Assembly: GCA_016584305.1 (NCBI GenBank)
Contig: JACEEZ010020494.1
Span: 323,511 to 387,510, forward strand
Origin: Chionoecetes opilio
Taxonomy: Eukaryota > Arthropoda > Malacostraca > Decapoda > Majidae
Reading direction: 5' to 3'
DNA length: 64,000 bases
Shown: piece by piece, positions 11,346 through 21,427 of the stretch
Position numbering within the stretch: the stretch's first letter is position 1
Layout: the number at the start of each line of letters is the position of its first letter
Notes under the pieces: generated by a model
The model's input: only the letters and a program-made list of their open reading frames with translations
Told to the model about the DNA's origin: nothing
Database searches by the model: none
Made by a program: the position numbers and the translations under genes

Positions 11346-11698
11346 CAGTAAACCCTCTCTGATTCGAACCCGTATAATTAGAACATCAGATAATTCGACC
11401 TGTTTCAGGTGAGCTCTCATTTTTCGAGTTCGAATTATCCTTAGCCTTACTGGTGCGAGTCCGACCTCTCCTATGCGGTGCGTGCCGCGGCTGCCCAGCG
11501 TGACCAGATATATGATAATTACCGTATAAATACGATGGTTTTGGCGCGTACAAGTAATACAATCTGTGGTGTTTGGGCATGTTTGAGTGAGTTCTTATTG
11601 TGTGGAGGGGCTGGAGGTAACCATCGGATAATTCTGATTTTCGGTAAATTCGATCCAGGTCTCCCCCCAATTAGTTCGAATGAAGAGAGGATTTACTG
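11346..11698. mobile_element. pogo/Tigger-like MITE, 353 bp
   Basis: Left end CAGTAAACCCTCTCTGATTC and right end TTCGAATGAAGAGAGGATTT+ACTG are inverted copies. A CAGTAAACCCTC terminus preceded by TA is typical of pogo/Tigger-type Tc1-mariner elements. The left flank is TA and the right flank TG, so a clean TA duplication is not retained. The same terminus bounds the 2.3-kb element at 57748-60083. Confidence 0.75.
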
Positions 11699-12044
11699 TG
11701 CTGTATAATAATCAGTGTGTTGAATACGATCTGAAGAAAGTTAGAAGTGTATCATCGGTCGTCTAACCTCATAAAATATTATTGGAAAAATTGACGTTAA
11801 ACAGAAAGAAGAATCATGCGTTATAATATCTAAAACATGTTCGGTTGTTCGCACTCTAAGAACACATAACTGCGGATCCTCAAAACTTTCTGAATGCAAC
11901 ACTATCACCTTGCCTGCATCTCCCTAGTCCCTTTATCACCTATTCATGTTAATCATTTTTCAGTGTTTTTAGCTATTTCATTAAATTTTTCCTTCTGTGT
12001 CTGTCTGTCTATCTGTCGGTCGGTCTGTCGTCTGTCTCTTTTTT

Positions 12045-12045
12045 A

Positions 12046-12082
<37 letters not shown>
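12045..12082. repeat. (CT)n microsatellite
   Basis: CT run with one interruption, preceded by GTCT/GTCG runs. Confidence 0.9.
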
Positions 12083-12209
12083 GCCGCGGCAACGACAAAA
12101 AAAATAAGTACCGTAAATAGCTGCAGGATGTGGTGGTGGTGGTGGTGGTAGTGTAATACAACAAACAAACACAGATACAACAAGAATTCTGCGAGGACCA
12201 CCAATGCAA

Positions 12210-12315
12210 AATGATTTACGGTCTTTTTGCCAACATATCAGTTCGCCTAAAAGTCATTTCGCCAAAATCTATAGTTTGTTCGCCCACACTAAAGTTGGTT
12301 CGCCTACAAGTATTA
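12210..12315. repeat. TTCGCC word-repeat element
   Basis: Five or more TTCGCC/TTTGCC words spaced 15-30 bp apart (CAGTTCGCCTAAAAG, ATTTCGCCAAAATC, TTGTTCGCCCACAC, TTGGTTCGCCTACAAG). See the similar design with other words at 18214-18448 and 44198-45121. Confidence 0.55.
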
Positions 12316-12425
12316 TTTATTACACAAATCATGTATGTAGTAATAACTATATATTAAATCCTACTAAAAACATAAGAACATTAAAACAAAAGAACTAATT
12401 TTCTTTCCAAAAACTTAACCTAAAC

Positions 12426-12632
12426 TTAACCCCTTCACGCCCAGATCTTTCCCTTGCTATAAAAAATTGTATGTTGTCGAGCCATAAAATTACGAAAAGA
12501 AACTGAATATACCAAATTAGTTAGTGGACAAGGATACTAAGCAGGTCATATGTATAAAACATTGCTAATATGCACTCAAAATTGTCTAATGGTACCAAAT
12601 TACAATGGAAATTACGTTCTGGGTCTCAAGGG
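12426..12632 (+). mobile_element. TTAA-MITE (piggyBac-type), copy 1
   Basis: Begins TTAACCCCTTCACGCCCAGA and ends ...ACGTTCTGGGTCTCAAGG. Its right TTAA is lost. Copies: 15788-16000 (inverted), 16518-16731 (TTAA at both ends) and 63941-64000 (cut by the window end). Confidence 0.8.
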
Positions 12633-12944
12633 ACCTTACTGCAAGATCCCGCAACCCCTGCAGAGAAAACATTAACAAACTTGTAGTATTTACGAAACAA
12701 AAATCTCTTACTATTCTAATTACAAGCTAGGTAATTAGTGCCTACACCTGCCTCACCCCTGTCATTACCTGTCATCACCTGTAGATTATCTTTTAGTTGC
12801 TTTAGTACTGAAGTTCATTCCCTCATGTCTATGTATTATATTGTTTTCCTGTATGCCTTCGGGTAAGAAAACAATTATTATTAGTAGTAGTAGTAGTACT
12901 ATTACCTGTATCACAAATGTTTTACACCTGCATTACAACGTCTG

Positions 12945-13375
12945 TATGTTTAACACCCACTTGACCTCTTATAAACACCTGTACCACACCTAACTCCACC
13001 TATACACCTGCCTCACACCTAACACCACCTACACACCTGCTTATATACACCTGCCTCACACCTAACACCTGCTCACATACACCTGTACCACACCTAACAC
13101 CACCTCCACATCTGCCTCACACCTAACACCACCTACACATCTGCTCACATACACCTGTACCATACCTAACACCACCTCCACACCTGCTCACATACACCTG
13201 TACCACACCTAACACCACCTACACACCTGCTCACATACACCTGTCTCACACCTAACGCCACCTACACCACTACATTATATACACCTGTACAACACCTAAT
13301 ACCACCTACACACCTGCCTCATACCTAACACCACCTACACACCTGTTCCACACCTGTACTCCAATCTACATCTCT
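12945..13375. repeat. CACCTAACACCACCTACACACCTG minisatellite
   Basis: About ten irregular units of 30-50 bp combining ACACCTAACACCACC, TACACACCTGC and CACATACACCTGTACC. Flanked by shorter ACACCTG words from 12905. Confidence 0.9.
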
Positions 13376-13499
13376 TTAACACCTGTATTACCACTTTCTT
13401 TACACTTGTTAGCATCACTTACACCTACAATAACATACTTTTTGTTTGGTTTTTTACCTTTATTCTTATAGGTTTTATAGTGAGGAGCTTCAGCTGGAC

Positions 13500-13942
13500 T
13501 ACTGAGAACTATCTTTGACTTTTCAGGAATGTGTAGATTATTACTCACCCTCTGCAAAGCCTGTTACTACCATCCTTCTGAACTTGCTAACTGCATGCCT
13601 TCCCCCCTCCCGCGGCCTCGCTGCACAAGACTTTCTACTCATTCTCATCCCTATTCTGTCCATCTTCCTAATGCAAGAGTTAATCAGTATCTTTACTCTT
13701 TTATCCCTTTCACTGGTAAACTCTGGAACTCTCTTTCTGTTTCTATTTTTCCACTTTCCTATGACTTAAATCTTTTCAAGAGAAGAGTAACAAGACACCT
13801 CCCGAACTAAATTGGCACACCCCTTTTTTTTCTCTCTTACTATCTTCTTTATAGGGACTGGCAACTAAGCGGGCTTCGTGTTACCTATTTTTGTTGTGCC
13901 CTTGGCCAGTCCTTTGTGAGGTAAAAAAAAAAAAAAAAAAAA
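13500..13942 (+). mobile_element. Jockey-like LINE 3' end with poly-A
   Basis: 5'-truncated non-LTR retrotransposon: the end of ORF2 (see 13529-13810), a short 3' UTR with GGGACTGGC...TTGTGCCCTTGGCCAGTCC, and a 3' poly-A (13922-13942). A minus-strand relic of the same 3' UTR lies at 15568-15645. Confidence 0.82.
13529..13810 (+). pseudogene. LINE ORF2 C-terminal fragment
   Basis: The 93-codon frame is not a stand-alone gene but the carboxy end of a non-LTR retrotransposon polyprotein. The pattern LPNARVNQY ... SFIPFTGKLWNSL ... YDLNLFKRRVTRHL is the conserved tail downstream of the reverse-transcriptase domain in jockey-like LINEs (known from the family; the residues are visible here). It ends at a stop immediately before the 3' UTR and poly-A. 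The upstream catalytic domain is missing, so the copy is dead. Confidence 0.82.
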
Positions 13943-13981
13943 TCTAAACCCTCTAATACTTCTTTCTTCAAACTTTTTCCT

Positions 13982-14205
13982 TTTTTGTTACTAGTTCTCT
14001 TTCTAACACCTTTCTCTGTTCCTCTGTCTCTCTTTGTCTCTCCTCTTCATGCTCCTTCACTCCATCCCTTCTCTGTTCATCCATCCATTCATCCTTCTCT
14101 CCCCTCATCCATTCCACACCCACTCACTCACTCACTCACTATGCAAAAGTCGATGGATTTTCACCGCTCTTTCCCTCACTCACTTTGCTTTACTAACAGA
14201 ATCTA
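13982..14205 (+). repeat. Unexpanded paralogue of the 0.45-2.95 kb locus
   Basis: TTTTTGTTACTAGTTCTCTT through CTTCATGCTCCTTCACTCC and one TTCTCTGTTCATCC unit match 453-600. The segment after CACTCACTCACT (ATGCAAAAGTCGATGG...) matches 2880-2945. Between the flanks there is about one minisatellite unit instead of about 2.3 kb. Confidence 0.85.
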
Positions 14206-14716
14206 ACTAACTAGTATATTAATTTGATGGGTTTTGTTTTGGTTCTTCACACCACAACTAGAGGGCTGCCCACAAAATATAACTAAATTAACTGAAAATC
14301 TGAACTCGAAAAAGCCTCAAAACCTTCCAAAAACCTACTAAAAACTTCAATTGTTACTTCTTTTGTGCATGCCTTTGGTCTACCTACCTACCTAACAGAA
14401 TCAACCTCAGCCTTCAACTTTCTTACTTGACAATTTCCAGCACAACCCATCTTGCTGCCTTCTCTCTGCTACTGAAGTCAGATTTTCCTCTATTTTAATC
14501 TTCCCTTAGTGAGCATGGACTCATAACCTGAACTCAATAGGTAACTCAACATCGAAGACACTTAATATTTGCATCATAACTTTATGTAAACACTCCTGGT
14601 TAAAGATTACGACATGAAATTGACACATACATATAAGCTTTAGGGAATAATGTACCAGTTTCAAAAGTTTTCTGTCATTATTGTCTGTTCTGTTCTATCC
14701 TATCTATATGTCCTAT
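14206..14716. other. Unassigned intergenic sequence
   Basis: Ordinary-complexity AT-rich DNA. No frame, repeat or RNA that I can support. Confidence 0.5.
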
Positions 14717-14950
14717 AAGAACATAAGAAAATAAGGAAGCTACAAGAGGCTGCGAGACCTACACGTGGTAGTTCCTGTTACTTAATACTACCTACATCCA
14801 CCTTTCATCCCCATCCATAAAGCTGTCTAGTCTCCTTTTAAAACTCCTGATTGACCCCTCACTAACTATCTGACGACTGAGTCCATTCCAATCATTTACC
14901 ACCCTATTTGTGAACCAGTTTTTACCTACCCTAATATTTATGTCCTGTCA
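14717..14950 (-). mobile_element. CR1-like LINE 3' end, copy 3
   Basis: Minus-strand copy, best preserved of the set. Read in reverse it codes for the LINE carboxy terminus (VNDWNGLS ... SFKRRLDSFMDG ... DERW, stop) and then the 3' UTR ending at AAGAACATAAG (14717). Adjacent at 14955-15017 a second, plus-oriented piece of the same tail gives an inverted pair. Confidence 0.85.
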
Positions 14951-15072
14951 TTCCTCTCACAGCGTAGGATAATTTTGGGGCCTCTTGTAGCTTCCTTGTT
15001 TTCTTATGTTCTTATGTACTTCTTATGATAATGCATCGTAATGTCAGGATGTAGAGCTAAACAGGCCACAGT

Positions 15073-15225
15073 GCATGTATGTGTGTGTATGTATGTGTAT
15101 GTATGTATGTGTAATGTGTATGTATTGTATGTATGTATGTATGTTATGTGTATGTATGTATGTGTATGTATGTGTATGTGTATGTATGTGTATGTATGTG
15201 TATGTATGTGTGTGCATGTACGTAC
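15073..15225. repeat. (TGTA/TATG)n microsatellite
   Basis: Compound GTATGTATGTGTATG array. The Cys/Val/Tyr/Met and Thr/His/Ile frames across it are artefacts. Confidence 0.93.
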
Positions 15226-15343
15226 AATGACAACAAACTCCCAGCAGTATGAAGACTACACCCTTTGTGACCATAAAACAGACATTTCAAGGTCCCGTCA
15301 ACGTACTGCTTCACAATGCCATTAACCTTTTATAATTCAATAC

Positions 15344-15560
15344 CTATAGTCTATTTTTTTTAACAAGGCAAAAAATTCATTCTATCTGAAGGCCTCAGTG
15401 CTTAAAATTATGCCTCTGTTTACCTGATAATATGATTAACTATGATAAAATACAGCTGAAATTTAGAAAGAAGCGTAGTATTCCCTTCTGGCATCAAATA
15501 TCAGTCAGTAAGCACCAAGAGGGCAGGATTTTTTGCCTTGTTAAAAAAAATAGACTATAG
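15344..15560. mobile_element. MITE, CTATAGTC family, intact copy
   Basis: 217 bp with near-perfect terminal inverted repeats of about 33 bp: CTATAGTCTATTTTTTTTAA+CAAGGCAAAAA at the left and its inverse at 15528-15560. Non-coding. Diverged relatives at 6101-6315 and a left-end fragment at 22254-22300. Confidence 0.88.
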
Positions 15561-15567
15561 TACATAC

Positions 15568-15645
15568 TTTTTTTTCAATCACAAAGGACTGGTCAAGGGC
15601 AAAAAAAAAAAAAAAAAAAAGGTAACAATAAGCCCAACTAAGTAA
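15568..15645 (-). mobile_element. LINE 3' UTR relic
   Basis: On the minus strand: TTAGTTGGGCTTATTGTTAC, then TTGCCCTTGACCAGTCC and a poly-A, matching the 3' UTR of the element at 13500-13942. A poly-A/T insertion (15602-15620) splits the match. Confidence 0.7.
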
Positions 15646-15787
15646 ATTTCGTCTTTTTTGTTTTTGTATGTATATTATGTGTATTTTTTTCTGTCTATGT
15701 CTTCAGACGAGATAAAATCATCATTATTATTACCATTATCGTAATAAGCAACGTACTGCCTCACCAAGTCACCACGCCATCACATCA

Positions 15788-16000
15788 CCCTTGAGGCCCA
15801 ACACGTAATTTTTAGTGTAATTTGACTACCATTAGACGATTTTATTAGATATACCTACTACTGTAAGCAATACTTTATAGATGACCTATTTAGTATCCTT
15901 GTCCACTAGCTATTTTAGTATATAATTCACTTCTCGTAATTTTATGGTTAACAACAGACGATTTTATTAGCAAGGAAAGATCTGGGCGTTAAGGGGTTAA
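15788..16000 (-). mobile_element. TTAA-MITE (piggyBac-type), copy 2
   Basis: Inverted copy ending in TCTGGGCGTTAAGGGGTTAA. Internal blocks (GTATCCTTGTCCACTA, CTCGTAATTTTATGGTTA) match copy 1 in reverse. Confidence 0.8.
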
Positions 16001-16147
16001 TAATTTTATAATTCAATATCTATATTCAATATCAATACTATATGTATTTAAGTTCATTTCTTCTTTTTTGTGTTGTTTGTATATTATGTGTAGGTATTTT
16101 TTGCTGTCTATGCCTTCAGACGAAATAAAATTATTATTACTATATAA

Positions 16148-16275
16148 TAATGTGTGTGTGTTGTGTGTGTGTGTTCATCCCACTGAGACACAGTTTTACT
16201 ACCTGACTTTCATAATAATAAAGTTCAATAATGCAAAAACGGCACGAAGTTACTAAACGTGACATATTTAGACGA
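16148..16275 (+). repeat. GT run plus shared ~100-bp module
   Basis: GTGTGTGTTCATCCCACTGAGACACAG... to GGCACGAAGTTACTAAACGTG. The same GT-run plus module is at 20853-20998. Probably the tail of an interspersed element. Confidence 0.75.
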
Positions 16276-16517
16276 AGAAGAATTAAACCAAACACAAAAC
16301 ACCCTCACATATATTGCTAGTATATGAAAGGATGTTATATTCCAATACGCTGCTCCTCATATGCATACAAGATTAATAATGCTCTACTGCAGGCTGGATA
16401 TTGCTTATGGTGTGACTGCAATTTGCTCTAACAGTTCAAATATTTATAATGAGCTTGCAGATGCACCTTAGCGATTCCCATGGATCAATACAAGGCTACC
16501 TGCATCCACTGAGAATA
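16276..16517. other. Unassigned intergenic sequence
   Basis: Ordinary-complexity DNA, nothing recognised. Confidence 0.5.
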
Positions 16518-16731
16518 TTAACCCCTTCACGCCCAGATCTTTCCTTTGCTATATAAAAAATTGTACGTTGTTAGCCATAAAATTACGAAAAGTAACTTAA
16601 TATACTAAATGAGTTAGTCTACAAGGATACTAAACAGGTCATATCTATAAAATATTCCTTATATTCATTAAAAATCGTCTAATGATAGCCAAATTACAAT
16701 GGAAATTACGTTCTGGGCCTCAAGAAGTTAA
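16518..16731 (+). mobile_element. TTAA-MITE (piggyBac-type), best copy
   Basis: 206-bp body (16522-16727) flanked on both sides by TTAA. Ends CCCCTTCACGCCCAGA and TCTGGGCCTCAAGAAG form short imperfect TIRs. A TTAA duplication and CCC-type ends are characteristic of piggyBac-superfamily elements. No coding capacity, so non-autonomous. Confidence 0.85.
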
Positions 16732-16930
16732 CTTTGTCTCTGGCTCAACAATCTTGCATAGCCTAATAGTACAACACAAATGCATCCACTGTGTATATTA
16801 TTAACCCTGTCTGAAAGGTTATCTATCTATCAATTATTATCTATCTATTGTCTGGTGAATATTAACTTTGTCTCTGTCTCAACAATTTTGCATAATAGTA
16901 GTACAACACAAAAAACATATATCTAACTCC
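16732..16930 (+). repeat. Short local direct duplication
   Basis: TTTGTCTCTGGCTCAACAAT...AGTACAACACAAA (16734-16778) recurs at 16868-16912, and GCATCCACTGTGTATATTATT (first seen near 16501) recurs at 16780. CTAT tetranucleotide words lie between. Confidence 0.65.
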
Positions 16931-17027
16931 TGAATCAATATAACACAAGCCTATATAAGTATGGCTATAGGGTTAGTTATAGTTAAATCAAAACATTTAT
17001 AACATATAATATAACTAGATTTTAAAA

Positions 17028-17246
17028 AGAAATAGGGAAAAACCGGTTCACAAATGGGGTGGTAATGATTGGAATTTACTCAGTAGACAGGTAGTTAGTG
17101 CGGAGTCATTAGGAAGCTTTAAAAGGAAGCTAGATCATTTCATGGATGAGGATGAAAAGTGGATGTAGGTAGTGTTAAGTAACAGGAATTACCTCGTGTA
17201 GGTCTCACGGTCTCTTATAGCTTCCTTATTTTCTTATGTTCTTATA
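17028..17246 (+). mobile_element. CR1-like LINE 3' end, copy 4
   Basis: Plus-strand copy: ...GGTTCACAAATGGGGTGGTA (end of the reading frame, in the VNxxGN/VNDWN region), AAGCTTTAAAAGGAAGCTAG, GATGAGGATGAAAAGTGGAT, stop, then the 3' UTR ending TTATTTTCTTATGTTCTTAT. Confidence 0.85.
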
Positions 17247-17299
17247 ACTAACTCTCATACTTCCTAATATTACAACACAGCATAAGACAGTCGAGTAAA

Positions 17300-17670
17300 A
17301 GCATAAACTTTACACCAATGATTAAATTTCAGTATCACTATATTGCAACAGAGCCTATTTTTAACTAACTACTTGCACGGATAAAAAAAATTCACTAAAC
17401 TTATTGCCCATGTAAATCATCAACACCAATAAACTAAACGAAATCAATCAAACCAAATCAACTAAATTTTACACCAATGATTAAATTTCAGCATCGCTCA
17501 CTATATTGCAACACAGCCTATTTTAACTACTGCAAGAATTTAAAAAAATATATATAAGATCCACCATTACCTATTTGCACGGCCATTATTTTCAACTATT
17601 TCACTGATAAAAAAGAAATACAGTATCCACCATTTCCTATTTCCCACGTAAATCATCAACACAATAGTAA
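17300..17670 (+). repeat. Interleaved direct duplication
   Basis: TTTACACCAATGATTAAATT...ATTGCAACA.AGCCTATTTT occurs at 17309-17360 and 17468-17525. The CCATTxCCTATTT.CACG...GTAAATCATCAACAC block occurs at about 17400-17425 and 17570-17662. Confidence 0.75.
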
Positions 17671-17844
17671 CAACACACCCACGACAGGCAGAAACACAAT
17701 ACACAGTGGTGGGAGGAAACAGAAACACACACGATACTCCCACAACACAACCAGCGATACAACACAACCATCCTTCAGTGTTAATTAATGATGAGTGTTG
17801 CTACCTGATTCCTGAAACTGATCATGCACACAATAGCCAATGTG

Positions 17845-18850
17845 ATACCATGACTACACACACACACACTCAACACACACACACACACACAGTTTACCTC
17901 ACAACACATTTAATTTGTACTCCACATTCTACAATATCTCCCAAACATAACCCCAACTTCTTTCCGTTCCATCTACAACTCTACTAATTCCACCCACAAC
18001 TCCACCTTCCACCTACAACCCCAACTTCTTTCCGTACAACCCACAACTGCACTCACTCCACCTTCCACCCACAACCCCAACTTCCTTCCGTTCCACCTAC
18101 AACTCCACTCATCCCATCCACAACCCTAACTCCTTCCATTCCACCTCAGCATCCAACCCACAAACCCTTTAAACCACAACCCCACCACAAAACCAATACT
18201 CCCTCTTCACACGGGGTGCAGTCAGTTCGTACACAAGTTGTTTCGTATACCAGTAGTTTCAAACACCAAAAAGTTGTTTCGTAGTCTATATGAAACCATA
18301 GTCGTTTCGTACACTCAGCTCAGAGTTGAACTTGATTACTAGTTACGAAATGACACCAGGTATGTACGAAAAAACTCAAAATCAGTGTACGAAACAACTA
18401 ACAAAACCTGGATACGAAACAACTTGTGTACGAAACTCCCTGTAACCCACACAACACACACAGTTTACCTCACAATATATTTAATTTATACTCCACATTC
18501 TACAATATTTCCCACACATAACCCCAACTTCCTTCCGTTCCACCTACAACTCTACTCATTCCACCCACTGCTACACCTTCCACCCACAACCCCAACTTCC
18601 TTCCGTTCCCCCCACAACTACAACTTCCACCTACAACCTACAACTTATTTCCATTCCACCTACAACCCCCAACTTATTTCCGTTCCACCTACAACCCTCA
18701 ACTCAACCCCAAATCCCTTCCACTCCACACACACACCTCCAACTCCCCACCCACAATACCAATACTCCCTCTACACACAACCCCTCTCCACAACCGCATC
18801 AAACCCACAATACCGATACCCCCCTCTTCACACAACCCCCTCCACAACCC
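17845..18850. repeat. Duplicated CA/C-rich satellite-like block
   Basis: CACAGTTTACCTCACAACAC...ACATAACCCCAACTTC (17890-17962) recurs at 18462-18534. Each copy runs into degenerate 40-60-bp units of CCCCAACTTCCTTCCGTTCC plus ACCTACAACTCCAC. The element at 18214-18448 separates the two copies. Confidence 0.8.
18214..18448. mobile_element. TTTCGTAC word-repeat TIR element
   Basis: 235 bp. Left GTTCGTACACAAGTTGTTTC and right GAAACAACTTGTGTACGAAAC are inverted, giving arms of about 35 bp starting near GGGTGCAGTCAG and ending CTCCCTGTAACCC. Inside, the words TTTCGTA/TACGAAA recur about ten times on both strands. Confidence 0.75.
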
Positions 18851-18894
18851 CGCCCACCCGCACCCACTACGTCAATGAAAACTTGTAGTAAACA

Positions 18895-19700
18895 GTTCCC
18901 ACTACAATCAATACGGCATTTTGGACCGATCATTCCCGGGAAAACAAAATACGTGAAGAGTATTGAATAGCATACATTAATTTATGACTGTGTGTATGTA
19001 TGTGTGTGTGTAGGTATGTGTGTGTGTGTATGTGTGTACGTGTGGGTGTGGTGGAGGGCGAGGCCGGTGTTGCACATACCTGTCATCCGCTAGTAGTAGT
19101 AGTGGTGGTGGTGGTGGTAATAGTAGTAGTTGTAGTGGTAGAAGTAGTAGTGGTGGGTAGGTCACGTCCCGGATGGTGGCAGCAGTAGTAGTGAAGTAGA
19201 AGTAGTAGCGGCGGCGGTAGAGTAGTAGTAGAAGTAGTACGGTAACACACTGATGTACGTAACACAAACTATAACACCACTATAACACTAAAGGGGATGC
19301 GGGGTGTGTGAGGAGAGAGGAGAGGTTATAGGTACGGTACGTGTGATGGAGGAAGGAAGAACACAACCTCTTCCCCTGCTTCTCCTCCTCCTCCACCTTC
19401 CTCCTTCCTCCTCCTCCTCCTTCTTCGTGTATAGGAGGAGGTTGCCGTGCTCTAACCCCCCCGGACAGACCTAAACACGTCCTTGCCACCCCAATACAGA
19501 CACGTATAACCCCGGCGTGCCTGTGCCTGGGGTGGGTGTGGTAGGGTTGTGGTAGGCGTGTGGTAGAGGTGGATAAGTATGGAGGTTGAGGGACCGCCAG
19601 ACGCCCGAGAGGTTGCCCGAGAGAGACTGGCTGACACTGAGGCATTGTGGGTTGGTGGGGTTGGCGTCTGCGTCCCACCTCCACCCGCCGCCTTTGAACT
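18895..19700. other. GC/CpG-richer stretch, possible promoter-like region
   Basis: Locally raised GC and CpG relative to the AT-rich surroundings (for example CCCCCCGGACAGACC, CCGCCAGACGCCCGAGAGG), with GTA/GTG trinucleotide runs at 19092-19235. The 134-codon minus frame (19280-19684) is Pro/Arg/His-rich with no motif. It could be a promoter or 5' UTR of an unseen gene, or only a composition island. Confidence 0.25.
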
Positions 19701-19883
19701 GATATTTAAGCTCCATTTACCCTTATATCATCCTATTTCCCCCCTTATTTATCCATTTTCTAGTGTGTAATGAAGGTGTGGAGCTTTGTATCTTGCCTAC
19801 GTGTCGTGTGTGTGTGTCTATGTGCGTGTTTGGTGTATGTAAAGTGGTGATGTTCGATTAGTTGGGCTCGCATACCTCCGCCA

Positions 19884-20165
19884 CCATCCCTGTCTCCCTT
19901 CCCTCCCTTCCTCCCTCTCTCCCTTCCCTTCCCTTGCTCCCTCTCTCCCTTCCCTCCCTTCCTCCCTCTCTCCCTCTCTCCCTCCCATCCCTTCCTCCCT
20001 CTCTCCCCTCCCTTCCCTTGCTCCCTCTCTCCCTTCCCTTCCCTTGCTCCCTCTCACCCCTCCCTTCCCTAGCTCCCTCTCTCCCCTCCCTTCCCTCCCT
20101 TCCTCCCTTTCTCCCCTCCCTTCCCTGGCTCCCTCTCTCCCCTCCCTTCCCTTTACTGCCCCCTC
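19884..20165. repeat. CCCTTCCCTTGCTCCCTCTCT minisatellite
   Basis: About ten units of 25-33 bp (CCCTTCCCTCCCTTCCTCCCTCTCT with TTGCTCC, TAGCTCC and TGGCTCC variants), wholly pyrimidine on the + strand. Frames on both strands are repeat artefacts. Confidence 0.93.
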
Positions 20166-20320
20166 CCACGCCCCCTTCCTCACCCTCCTGCCTTTACGCC
20201 CTCCCTTTAACCCCCCCACAGGTGTTCCCGACGGTTTTCGACCCCAAATGCCGGGTTTCCTTCCTTAATTCCTTCCGTCACTAAACTGGAATTTTTGGAG
20301 AACGGTGTAAATTTTGTTCT

Positions 20321-20343
20321 TTGTGTGTGTGTGTGTGTGTGCA
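20321..20343. repeat. (GT)n microsatellite
   Basis: Short GT run. Another interrupted GT run is at 20555-20585. Confidence 0.9.
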
Positions 20344-20589
20344 CCTGTCACGGGCCTCTTTACGCTATTCACCTGTTCATAACAGATTTTATTTTCCATT
20401 ACTTTAGCATTATTTGTTCTTGTTCTTGTTATTGATCTCGTTTATCTTCTTGTTCATGTCTGGTTCAAGAACTTTAATAATAATGCGACCGTATGCCTGT
20501 CAGAGAGAGAGAGAGCATTTTTCATACTCTGTAGAGCAGAAGAGTGGGAATCGTGTGTGTGTGTCACTGTGTGTGTGTGTGTGTCATTC

Positions 20590-20851
20590 ACCCATGGTCT
20601 TGTCCACGCGAGTCAGACTCGCGATCGCCAGTTTCACCCTCCCGGTGCGAGCTTGGAGCTCATTATTACCGATCTTTGGGTAATGCTGGGACCACACACA
20701 CCACACACCCTCCCCCATCCCCTTGCTCAAGGGGGACAGTAACCGCCCGAATTTGTCAGTGAAAAATCCCCGGGAGCAGTGAGGATTCGAGCCGACTAAC
20801 CCACAGAATGGCAGGCCAGCGCTCTATCCACTGGACCATCGTGGCGGATGG
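20590..20851 (-). mobile_element. tRNA-derived SINE
   Basis: Read on the minus strand from 20851, a tRNA-like head shows an A-box-like TGGTCCAGTGGATAGAGCG and, about 40 nt on, a B-box GGCTCGAATCC. A body then ends in the CA/GT run near 20590. The cloverleaf is not intact enough for a functional tRNA, so this is a SINE head. It sits next to a GT run and the module shared with 16.15 kb. Confidence 0.7.
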
Positions 20852-20852
20852 T

Positions 20853-20870
20853 GTGTGTGTGTGTGTGTGT

Positions 20871-20904
<34 letters not shown>

Positions 20905-20998
20905 CATCCCACTCAGACACAGTTTTACTACCTGACTTTCATAATAATAAAGTTCATTAATGCAAAAACGGCACGAAGTTACCATACGTGGCATATTT
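20853..20998 (+). repeat. GT run plus shared ~100-bp module, copy 2
   Basis: Matches 16148-16255 from GTTCATCCCACT to GGCACGAAGTTACCATACGTG. Confidence 0.75.
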
Positions 20999-20999
20999 A

Positions 21000-21427
21000 G
21001 CCTGTAATTGACAGAAAGCTGTTTGTGTTATTTCAACTTTTTTATAACAGCCGCCAAAAGGTAGATAATCATTGGTATATAGTGGCTGAGATTTGTTTTT
21101 TGTCTTGAGCAGATGATTTATGGTTGTTGTTGTCGTTGTTAACCTTTTCTCATTCACGACTCTACTGTTCAAGCTATTCTTCTATTTCTTACTACTACTA
21201 TTAGACTACTACTACTTTCATTACTACTATCAATACTACGTTTTTTCTTCTGCACAATAAATAAACCTCCAATCTAGGTTTGCTTTTAGAACACGTCATT
21301 AGATAAAAAAAAATAAAAAAAAAGGGCTCTAAGAACACATTACTACAAATAACATTACAGCAATCTCCTTTTTTAATGGTCAGATACTATAATTATAAGC
21401 TATCTATCTATAAGGTTCAAAGGCGAA
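21000..21427. other. Unassigned AT-rich sequence
   Basis: A few ACT triplets and an AAAT/AAAA tract (21305-21325). No supported feature. Confidence 0.5.

Noticed and set aside
19280..19684. 134-codon minus-strand gene in the GC-rich stretch
   Set aside because: No domain, Pro/Arg/His composition expected from GC-rich DNA, overlapping alternative frames; kept only as a possible promoter-like region.
20760..20851. tRNA gene
   Set aside because: A and B boxes are present but the cloverleaf is imperfect and a SINE body follows; called a SINE. The same applies to 22430-22515 and 59800-59871.
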